Shown here one piece after another: positions 35,941-42,517 of a stretch of DNA of 64,000 nt; within the stretch, counting starts at the first letter, position 1; the number at the start of each line of letters is the position of its first letter. Below the pieces are notes generated by a model. It worked only from the letters and a program-made list of their open reading frames with translations. It searched no databases and was not told the origin of the DNA. A program made the translations under genes and the position numbers. The stretch comes from a virus: positions 124,001 to 188,000 of the IMG/VR virus record IMGVR_UViG_3300022752_000015. One strand, written 5' to 3'.

Positions 35941-35946
35941 TAGATC

Positions 35947-36462
35947 ATGAAGAAAAGAAAAGCCCAAATCCAGGATTCTGGAACAAGCTTAAAAGAATCT
36001 TTTGGACAAAAGCATCTAATAAAATGTAGATGCATTTTGCCGCAAATGAAAAACACTGCAAATCCTGCTCCTCATTGTTTTGTGGTTTTTTCTGAAGTAT
36101 TTGAAGGTCAAATAAAACCTAAATTTTCTCAATGTAATAACTGCGGAGTGGTTCACAAGGTTGTTGACATATGCTCTTCGGAAATAATGAGTGGAAAAGA
36201 TGCAATGAGTTCTATTATGACTATAGACGACATTAGATCTTCCATGAACAAAAGCTTATCTTCGATATTAGATAGACACAATTGTGATTTACCTACTTGG
36301 GAGTTTGCTCAATACGTTGTTGAGAATAAAAGATGGGGAGAAATTGTCGTATTATCTACTGACGTAGAAAAAGAAGATAAAATTATAAAATACGTTAGAA
36401 TTTTAGGCGATTCATTGTTCAAAGTAGATTCTCACATAAGAAAAGAAACATTAGGTGAGTAA
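35947..36462 (+). CDS. Probable zinc-binding protein, unknown function
   Basis: A 171-residue protein. KCRCILPQ, NPAPHCFVVF and SQCNNCGVVHKVVDIC give pairs of Cys (C-x-C, C-x2-C) and His, enough for a zinc ribbon in residues 25-75. The remaining sequence is a mixed helix/strand domain (PTWEFAQYVVENKRWGEIVV). No nuclease or kinase motif is visible. It lies between the small basic protein and the 79-residue gene in a plus-strand run that continues to clpP and the helicase, so an early-gene regulatory or DNA-binding role is possible. Confidence 0.7.
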   Translation: MKKRKAQIQDSGTSLKESFGQKHLIKCRCILPQMKNTANPAPHCFVVFSEVFEGQIKPKFSQCNNCGVVHKVVDICSSEIMSGKDAMSSIMTIDDIRSSMNKSLSSILDRHNCDLPTWEFAQYVVENKRWGEIVVLSTDVEKEDKIIKYVRILGDSLFKVDSHIRKETLGE

Positions 36463-36463
36463 T

Positions 36464-36703
36464 ATGCAAACTTTTGGTAAGCTTTCTTCTGAAAAATTAG
36501 CAGAGGAAAATGAAGAATGTCGAAAGATCGTAAAAGAAATTTTGAATGTAGGTCTTACGCAAAGGCAACAAATGTTCCTTATTTATTTACTTTCTCTTGA
36601 ATTAGAGAATATAGAATATGTAAAAGACCTGACAGAAGTGATTAAAGAAATTGCAGGAGACGATATTTTTGTCTCAAGGAGCGATGATGGGAAGATCAAT
36701 TAA
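36464..36703 (+). CDS. Small helical protein upstream of clpP, unknown function
   Basis: A 79-residue protein. The ATG at 36464 has AGGTGAG a few bases upstream and is preferred to the in-frame GTG at 36455. Helices such as KLAEENEECRKIVKEILNVG and RQQMFLIYLLSLELENIEYV have amphipathic spacing. The last 17 bases overlap the start of the clpP-like gene. It may form a small helical bundle or act as a regulator. No known domain. Confidence 0.65.
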   Translation: MQTFGKLSSEKLAEENEECRKIVKEILNVGLTQRQQMFLIYLLSLELENIEYVKDLTEVIKEIAGDDIFVSRSDDGKIN

Positions 36704-37301
36704 CGTAAAAACTCCGTTTACAACAAAAAATAAAACCGGCGATCATGATGAAGCTGAATTAGCAGCTTTGCTCCCTCATCCAAAACATGGAGAAGATTCT
36801 AGAATCGTAGTATTATACGGAGGGGTCAGCGAACAATCAATTTCCGCAGTAATCTATCAGCTCTTGTATTTAGCAAATCAAAACCACAAACCAATTCATC
36901 TAGTGGTTTCTACTTACGGAGGATCTGTAGATGAAATGTTTTCGCTTTATGATACCATCAGATTTTTGCCATGTCCTGTCCATACCATAGCGTTGGGCAA
37001 AGTAATGTCAGCAGGCGTGCTACTATTAGCTTCTGGTGTGAAAGGTAAACGTTTAATCGGGTCATCAGCAAGACTTATGATGCATCCTATATCAGGTGGT
37101 TTTTACGGTAACGTTTTTGAATCTATGAGTGAAACTAACGAATTCAAAAGGTTGCAAGAATTGATGGTTTCATCTCTTCAAAAAGAATCCAACATGACAA
37201 AGGAGCAAGTCGAAAAAATCATGAAATCTGGACATGATTTTTATGTGACTCCTGAAGAAGCAATCAAATTAGGCATCGTGGATAAAATTATTGGTGCATA
37301 A
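36687..37301 (+). CDS. clpP: ClpP-like serine peptidase
   Basis: A 204-residue ClpP. The ATG at 36687 follows AAGGAG by 5 bases; the ATG at 36684 and an upstream in-frame start at 36651 are less likely. The catalytic triad is complete: Ser108 in GKVMSAGVLLLASG, His133 in RLMMHPISGG, and Asp184 in SGHDFYVTPEEAIKLGIVDK. ClpP forms barrel-shaped proteolytic chambers that need a Clp ATPase to feed them. None is encoded in the window, so it may use host ClpA/X or act alone, for example in head maturation. Neighbours are early genes rather than capsid genes. Confidence 0.92.
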   Translation: MGRSINVKTPFTTKNKTGDHDEAELAALLPHPKHGEDSRIVVLYGGVSEQSISAVIYQLLYLANQNHKPIHLVVSTYGGSVDEMFSLYDTIRFLPCPVHTIALGKVMSAGVLLLASGVKGKRLIGSSARLMMHPISGGFYGNVFESMSETNEFKRLQELMVSSLQKESNMTKEQVEKIMKSGHDFYVTPEEAIKLGIVDKIIGA

Positions 37302-37332
37302 ATTTTGTAATTGATCGATAGTTTGCTTTATG

Positions 37333-37363
37333 ATCGTCTGGGGAGAATAAATCCTCAGACGAT
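37333..37363 (+). promoter_or_regulatory. 12-bp hairpin just before the helicase start codon
   Basis: ATCGTCTGGGGA (37333-37344) pairs with TCCTCAGACGAT (37352-37363) around a 7-base loop, with one G-U pair. It ends 8 bases before the ATG of the helicase gene and encloses the GGGGAG that looks like the only SD. It has no U-run after it. It probably controls translation or mRNA stability and is not a plain terminator. Confidence 0.6.
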
Positions 37364-37371
37364 TATCATTT

Positions 37372-39027
37372 ATGAAAAAAATCTCTATTGAAGATTGGAA
37401 AATGTATTTTCCATTCGATAAGATTCGCAAAGAGCAAGAAGTCGCAATTAACTTTGCTTTAAACTCTTTCTTAAACGAAAATAAGAAGTATGTAATCTTA
37501 GAGCTAGGCACTGGCGTGGGTAAATCCGCAACAGGAATTACAATTGCTAGATACATGGAAAATCATGCTCCGATTTCAATTGGAGAGAATGGTGATCGTT
37601 TGGTTGGTTCTTACGTGGTTACAACGCAAAAAATTCTTCAAGAGCAGTATCTAAGAGACTTTGGCCCAAGTTGTGGGAAGAACCTTGTCAAATCTATAAA
37701 ATCTTCCAGCAACTATATGTGTTCTTTTTATTCAGATCAAACGTGCGCTGAATCTAAAAGAATCTTGATGAATTTAGGAAAACAGTTAAATGGAACTGAT
37801 TTTCAAAAAAACTGTAAAACTAATTGCAAGTATTCTATAGAAAAGCAAGAATTTATAGATTCTTCTATCGCTGTTACTAATTTTCCTTATCTTCTTGCAG
37901 AATCTACTTATGCAGGGAAATTAGAACCTAGAGCTATGCTTATCGTAGACGAAGCTCACAATGCTGAAACTGAGCTCGGAAAATTCATTGAGATTACTTT
38001 TTCAGAAAAATTTGCTAGAGACATTCTAAAGTGTAAGTCTCCAAAATCAGAATCTCAATCTGCTATTTTTGAATGGATTAATTCAACTTACAAAAAAGCT
38101 TTGTTGAAACATATTAAAGAAGTAGAAAAGGCTCTAGAAAAACTTAGTAATGATATTGAAGGATATGGCAATTTTTCAAAGCAATATGAGATTTTAGATA
38201 AACATGTGTGTAAAATCAATCGATTTACAGAAGTCTATAAACCTGAAAATTGGATCATGAACGTAGCTTTACCTTCATACGATAACAAGAAGGCAGGTAA
38301 AAAATTCGAATTTAAACCAATTGATGTTTCACCTTATGCATATTCAAGTTTTTTTAGATTAGGAAATAGAGTGTTGCTAATGTCTGCAACAATTGTCAAC
38401 AAAGAGATTTTTTCTCGATCTATAGGCATCGAAGAGAAAGATGTTTCTTATCTTTCTATACCTTCTCCATTTCCTGTAGAAAACAGACCTGTTCATTTTT
38501 TGCCTGTAGGATCTATGTCAAAATCGACGATTGATTCTACGCTACCAAAAATGGTAGAAGTTGTAAAATTGTTGCTAGAAAAGCATCCTCAAGAAAAAGG
38601 AATCATTCATTGTACTAATTTCAAAGTAGCAAAATACATCAAAGAGAATGTAGATTCTAATAGGTTAGTGCTTCATGATTCAAGCAATAGAGAAGAAATG
38701 CTAAAGTTTCATGTCAATAGCAAAGATCCAACTGTATTAGTCAGCCCTTCTATGATGGAAGGAGTAGACTTACATGATGATTTAAGTCGTTTTCAAATTA
38801 TATGCAAGATTCCTTTCCCTTATCTAGGAGACTTGGTCGTAAAAAAGAGAATGGAAAAAAACAAGTTTTGGTATCCTTATATGACAGCCAAATCAATAAT
38901 CCAATCTTTAGGTAGATCAATTAGGAATGAAAGTGACCATGCAATCTCTTACATATTAGATTCTGATTGGGAAAAGTTTTTTCGAATGAACAGAACGTTA
39001 TTTGACGAGACATTTAAAATTTTTTAA
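37372..39027 (+). CDS. DinG/XPD-type superfamily 2 iron-sulfur helicase
   Basis: A 551-residue helicase. The Walker A is LGTGVGKSATG (about residue 46). Between it and the Walker B/DEAH box (LIVDEAHNAE) lie four Cys in YMC, TCAE and NCKTNC, spaced as in the 4Fe-4S domain of XPD/DinG. LLMSATIVN and VLVSPSMMEGVDLHDDLSRF are motifs III and V, and QSLGRSIRNESDHAISYILD is motif VI. Such enzymes unwind DNA or R-loops 5'-3'. It follows clpP after a 70-base gap with a strong hairpin. Confidence 0.9.
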   Translation: MKKISIEDWKMYFPFDKIRKEQEVAINFALNSFLNENKKYVILELGTGVGKSATGITIARYMENHAPISIGENGDRLVGSYVVTTQKILQEQYLRDFGPSCGKNLVKSIKSSSNYMCSFYSDQTCAESKRILMNLGKQLNGTDFQKNCKTNCKYSIEKQEFIDSSIAVTNFPYLLAESTYAGKLEPRAMLIVDEAHNAETELGKFIEITFSEKFARDILKCKSPKSESQSAIFEWINSTYKKALLKHIKEVEKALEKLSNDIEGYGNFSKQYEILDKHVCKINRFTEVYKPENWIMNVALPSYDNKKAGKKFEFKPIDVSPYAYSSFFRLGNRVLLMSATIVNKEIFSRSIGIEEKDVSYLSIPSPFPVENRPVHFLPVGSMSKSTIDSTLPKMVEVVKLLLEKHPQEKGIIHCTNFKVAKYIKENVDSNRLVLHDSSNREEMLKFHVNSKDPTVLVSPSMMEGVDLHDDLSRFQIICKIPFPYLGDLVVKKRMEKNKFWYPYMTAKSIIQSLGRSIRNESDHAISYILDSDWEKFFRMNRTLFDETFKIF

Positions 39028-39080
39028 GATATTTACCTGCAAACGTGATTCCGTATATTAATTCTGGAGGTAACAATCAA

Positions 39081-39284
39081 ATGTCCGATAATGAAGTTTT
39101 AGCAAAATGGAATGAAGTTAAATCTTTAGTTGAATCTCTTGAACATGACGTTGCAAAGTCAGCTAGAGGCGTCGCGGCGGCAGGCGTCAGAGTTAGAAAA
39201 GGATTAAGAGAATTAAAGACAAAAGCATCCGACATGGTGAAAACAACGATTGCTTTTGAAAAAAGTTCAAAAGATTCAAAGTGA
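39081..39284 (+). CDS. Small histone H1-like (Hc1-type) DNA-binding protein
   Basis: A 67-residue basic protein. The ATG at 39081 follows GGAGG by 10 bases; an in-frame start at 39045 is less likely. SLVESLEHDVAKSARGVAAA and GVRVRKGLRELKTKASDMV follow the N-terminal pattern of bacterial Hc1-like histones (helix, 'K-A-x-x-G-x-x-A-A-x-x-R-V-R', then a Lys/Arg-rich helix). The long Lys/Ala tail of chlamydial Hc1 is absent. It could package phage DNA or silence host DNA. A strong hairpin follows the stop. Confidence 0.6.
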   Translation: MSDNEVLAKWNEVKSLVESLEHDVAKSARGVAAAGVRVRKGLRELKTKASDMVKTTIAFEKSSKDSK

Positions 39285-39294
39285 ATAATTATTA

Positions 39295-39318
39295 AACGGG
39301 TGCTGAAGCACCCGTTTG
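39295..39318 (+). terminator. Hairpin terminator after the Hc1-like gene
   Basis: AAACGGGTGC (39295-39304), loop TGAA, GCACCCGTTT (39309-39318): a perfect 10-bp stem with a GC-rich core, 10 bases past the stop codon. The U-rich part is only the T3 in the stem, followed by GAATT, so termination strength is uncertain. It is nearly symmetric and could act on both strands. Confidence 0.6.
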
Positions 39319-39355
39319 AATTAATATTCAAATTTTAATTGAATAAGAGGAAAAA

Positions 39356-39769
39356 ATGCCAGCACCTAGAGCAGTCCTAGCAGATATCTTAAACTTGGGA
39401 TTAGATCCAAAAAAATCCCATAGATCTTTGTCTAAAGATGGAAAGCTTAAGAATGCTTCTTTAGAAAAGAAGAAAGATCTTAAACCAGGTTTTGTTTTTG
39501 TACCGACGCAAGAAGAATCCGCCAAGGTGGAAACTCTAAAGCAAGAAAAGCATACCGAAATTATGGACGTTAGTCCTAACGTTGAAAACGAAAAAGTTAC
39601 CATTACTACTGATGCTTCCTTAAAAGAAAAAGAAGCTGACACTACATCCACAATTATTAAAGAAAAAGTGGAAGTTAATTTTTCAACTGATAAAAGTGTT
39701 GATGAACAGTCAGAAAAGCAAAAGAAAAAGCAATTATTTCAAAAGAAATCATTATCAAACAACAGCTGA
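39356..39769 (+). CDS. Lys/Glu-rich protein, unknown function
   Basis: A 137-residue, highly charged, probably disordered protein. The N-terminus MPAPRAVLADILNLGLDPKK may form one short helix, and the rest is Lys-, Glu-, Ser- and Thr-rich low complexity ending in QKKKQLFQKKS. The start follows AGAGGAAAAA. Its 3' end overlaps the minus-strand sigma region-4 gene by 31 bases. It could be a DNA- or polymerase-interacting tail protein. No family is recognised. Confidence 0.65.
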   Translation: MPAPRAVLADILNLGLDPKKSHRSLSKDGKLKNASLEKKKDLKPGFVFVPTQEESAKVETLKQEKHTEIMDVSPNVENEKVTITTDASLKEKEADTTSTIIKEKVEVNFSTDKSVDEQSEKQKKKQLFQKKSLSNNS

Positions 39770-40017
39770 AACTTTAACTTTTGAATGATGTTTTTTTCTA
39801 TTTGACAAATTCTCATTCTTGTCAATCCATATATTTTTCCTATATTTTGTAGGGTATATGGTCCTTTTTGAGCTGCAATGATTACACAGTTTTGATTATT
39901 TTTATCATTCATGTAATTTTTGCAGCTGTCTTTATTGCAGTTGACGTTGTATTTAGCATGCGTCTCAAAGCAAGTAGCTGATTGTTTTAGTATTGGTAAA
40001 CTTTTGCCTTTTGTCAT
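39739..40017 (-). CDS. Small sigma-70 region 4-like HTH protein with Cys cluster
   Basis: A 92-residue protein. GPYTLQNIGKIYGLTRMRIC followed by QIEKNIIQKLK is the helix-turn-helix of sigma region 4.2, which reads the -35 element or contacts the RNA polymerase flap. The N-terminal part has TCFETH, NVNCNKDSC and QNC, a cluster that could bind a metal. No region 2 is present, so it cannot be a whole sigma factor. It might partner the gp55-like protein (a role like T4 gp33) or act as a regulator. It is divergent from phoH and overlaps the 137-residue gene at its 3' end. Confidence 0.7.
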   Translation of the reverse strand: MTKGKSLPILKQSATCFETHAKYNVNCNKDSCKNYMNDKNNQNCVIIAAQKGPYTLQNIGKIYGLTRMRICQIEKNIIQKLKFQLLFDNDFF

Positions 40018-40080
40018 TAGAATTTGTTTATACTTTAGGCAAAAAAAGGTACATTGTTCAAAGAAGATATTGAAATCAAC

Positions 40081-41472
40081 ATGAAAAAAACATACGTCCT
40101 TGACACGAACGTTCTTTTAAGCGATCCTAATGCTATATTTTCATTTCAAGATAATGATGTCATTATTCCAATGGTGGTTTTAGAGGAATTAGACCACCAT
40201 AAAAGCAGAATGGATGAAGTAGGACACAACGCCAGAAGCGTGAGCAGAACGTTGGATGGTATGAGATCATCTAATGATAGTTTGATAGACGGAGTTGCAT
40301 TGCCTGAAGGCGGAATTTTACGAGTAGTATCAGTTGATTCTACAGTTGTAAAAGAAAAACTACCAGTAGAACTAGATCCAACGAAGGCAGACAACGTAAT
40401 CATAAGCTTAATGTTAGGATTACCAAGAGATTACATACTGGTTTCTAAAGATATTAACGTAAGAATTAAGTGTGATGCTTTAGGAATAGTATCTGAAGAT
40501 TATTTGAAATTAAGAATTACTAATGATCCAAAAACTTTTTACAAAGGAGTAGAAGTTGTAGAGCTATCTGAAGATGAAATAGACAATTTTTATCATCAGG
40601 AAAAATTAGTAATCGATGTTCCTCAAGTCAGATATCCAAACCAAGTCGTCATAATCAAGCACGTAGAGAACGAAAAGACAGTAAAATCAGCAATAACGAA
40701 GTTAAAAGTTGTTGACGGAGTTAAAACACTTGTTCCAATCGAGAAGTTTGAAAGTGTTTTTGGGTTAAAACCTAGAAACAAAGAACAAGCATTTTCTTTA
40801 GATTTGCTTTTTGATCCTGACGTTAAACTTTTAACCTTGGTCGGGTTAAGTGGAAGTGGAAAAACCCTATTAGCGTTAGCCGCAGCATTAGAACAGCTAA
40901 AAGGAATAGGAAGTCCAGAAGTAGCCAGATATTCAAAGTTGATAGTAACTAAGCCAGTTCAACCCGTAGGAAAAGATATCGGATTTTTGCCTGGAACTTT
41001 ACAGGAAAAAATGGAACCCTGGATATCTCCTATCAAAGACAATTTAAATTTCTTAATGGGAAGTAAGAGAGGCAACGCAGCAAAAGTCAGAGGCGGAACA
41101 AAAGCAGATAGCGGGTGGAACAAGACCGATAGCAACGCGTATTTGTCTTTAATGCAAGAAAAAGGGTTAATTGAGATTGAAGCGATCACCTTCATCAGAG
41201 GAAGATCTATACCTAATTCTTTTATAGTCATTGATGAAGCGCAAAATCTTACTATGCATGAATTAAAGACGATTATAACCAGAGTAGGAGACGGAACAAA
41301 AATAGTTCTTACTGGAGATATTGAGCAGATCGACAATGTGCATGTTGATGCATACACATGCGGTTTAACATACGCAATTGAAAAATTTAAAGAGTATGAT
41401 ATAGCTGGACACGTTACTATGCTAAAAGGAGAAAGAAGCGAACTTGCTACATTGGCTTCTCAAATATTGTAA
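40081..41472 (+). CDS. phoH: PIN-PhoH family protein (PhoH2-like RNA helicase/nuclease)
   Basis: A 463-residue, two-domain protein. Residues 1-150 form a PIN domain: TYVLDTNVLLSDPN, VVLEELDHHKS, ADNVIISLML, and ILVSKDINVRIKC, carrying its acidic metal site. Residues about 230-463 are the PhoH ATPase with GLSGSGKTLLALAAA, KPVQPVGKDIGFLPG, FIVIDEAQNLTMHELK and VLTGDIEQID. PhoH2 proteins unwind and cut RNA. The ATG at 40081 opens right at the PIN domain; an in-frame TTG at 40054 would add 9 residues. It is widespread in large marine phages. The Walker B is DEAQ. Confidence 0.92.
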   Translation: MKKTYVLDTNVLLSDPNAIFSFQDNDVIIPMVVLEELDHHKSRMDEVGHNARSVSRTLDGMRSSNDSLIDGVALPEGGILRVVSVDSTVVKEKLPVELDPTKADNVIISLMLGLPRDYILVSKDINVRIKCDALGIVSEDYLKLRITNDPKTFYKGVEVVELSEDEIDNFYHQEKLVIDVPQVRYPNQVVIIKHVENEKTVKSAITKLKVVDGVKTLVPIEKFESVFGLKPRNKEQAFSLDLLFDPDVKLLTLVGLSGSGKTLLALAAALEQLKGIGSPEVARYSKLIVTKPVQPVGKDIGFLPGTLQEKMEPWISPIKDNLNFLMGSKRGNAAKVRGGTKADSGWNKTDSNAYLSLMQEKGLIEIEAITFIRGRSIPNSFIVIDEAQNLTMHELKTIITRVGDGTKIVLTGDIEQIDNVHVDAYTCGLTYAIEKFKEYDIAGHVTMLKGERSELATLASQIL

Positions 41473-41515
41473 ATTGTTTGGTTGCATATAATGACATCAA
41501 ACATAATTTATTGCT

Positions 41516-42499
41516 ATGAGTGGTATATTAGACAGCCGAAAACGTATCATGGATACCATCGTTACGTTGGAAGGCAGGAAGCAAATTGCTGATGGAAAAT
41601 TAAAGATAGAATACATCAGCTTTACTGATAGTTCCACTTTTTATAGTGCGGATGTCGTTAGCGGATCTGCTGATGTAACCAAAAGATTGTATTTTGAGCA
41701 ATGTCATTTACCTCAAGATCAAATCACTTTTGAAGCAGATGATTCAGGAAAATTAAAACCGTTCAAAAACGCTAACGAAATTGACGTATTGAATGGAAAA
41801 TTATCCAAAAAAGTCATTAATCAAGTCTTTGAAGGTTCTTCTAGAGAAGAGACTGTTTATTTGACAGGCTCTCAGTTTGCTTCAACAGCAGAGAGCTTGT
41901 TGAACTCTTCAATAGATAACTACAAAAAGCTTTATGTCTTAGGAACTAGAGATTATTTGTTTGAAGATGATGGATTTGGTATTGGAAATAACGAGATAGA
42001 ATTTAAGATATTGAAAGACAATCCAATTTCTAGCCCGCAATTTTATGAAAAAAACTTGAATGACATACCAAGTTTATTCAACGATAAGCTACTAAGTAAT
42101 GTATTAAATTTCAAATTTTTGCCGCCAATAAACAAGGTGCAAAACGATTTGGTGGACAAATCTTCAAAAGAAATAATCGAATCTAACAAGATCGGCGATT
42201 ATCAACCTTTAAATCAAGCTGAAAAGTATAATTTTGTTCAACTAGAAGACGATTTAGCAAACTTTGAAAAATTAGGATACAAAAAAACTATAGTTTTTGA
42301 TCCGACGTCTTTAAATAACAAATTAGTTTCTCAATTCTTTGAAGTGAACGAAGAAGAAATGAAAAAACTAGACGTGATAGATTACGGATCTTATCGTTAC
42401 AAAAATAAGATGAAACAAGCATTTTTCGTAGGAAAAGTGTTGTTGGATGATAATGGTACTAACACGTTCGTTAGACTTTTTACAGTGGTTTTTGAATAG
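41516..42499 (+). CDS. Virion structural protein with a TGR-type N-terminal domain
   Basis: A 327-residue protein. The N-terminus (LDSRKRIMDTIVTLEGRKQI then LKIEYISFTDSSTFYS) resembles that of the product at 50942 (LD...I-D...T-x-x-GR...F-x-D...Y-S), a module also reminiscent of the N-terminal domain of phage tail-fibre/collar proteins. The remainder is mixed and acidic with no enzyme motifs. It opens the plus-strand structural block. A TATAAT at about 41489 lies upstream. Possibly a neck or baseplate-attached part. Confidence 0.7.
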   Translation: MSGILDSRKRIMDTIVTLEGRKQIADGKLKIEYISFTDSSTFYSADVVSGSADVTKRLYFEQCHLPQDQITFEADDSGKLKPFKNANEIDVLNGKLSKKVINQVFEGSSREETVYLTGSQFASTAESLLNSSIDNYKKLYVLGTRDYLFEDDGFGIGNNEIEFKILKDNPISSPQFYEKNLNDIPSLFNDKLLSNVLNFKFLPPINKVQNDLVDKSSKEIIESNKIGDYQPLNQAEKYNFVQLEDDLANFEKLGYKKTIVFDPTSLNNKLVSQFFEVNEEEMKKLDVIDYGSYRYKNKMKQAFFVGKVLLDDNGTNTFVRLFTVVFE

Positions 42500-42517
42500 C
42501 AAAGGTAAATAACTGTT

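Noticed and set aside
35685-36056. Minus-strand 123-codon open frame with hydrophobic sequence.
   Set aside because: It covers two plus-strand genes with normal spacing and has no RBS; composition is typical of antisense translation.
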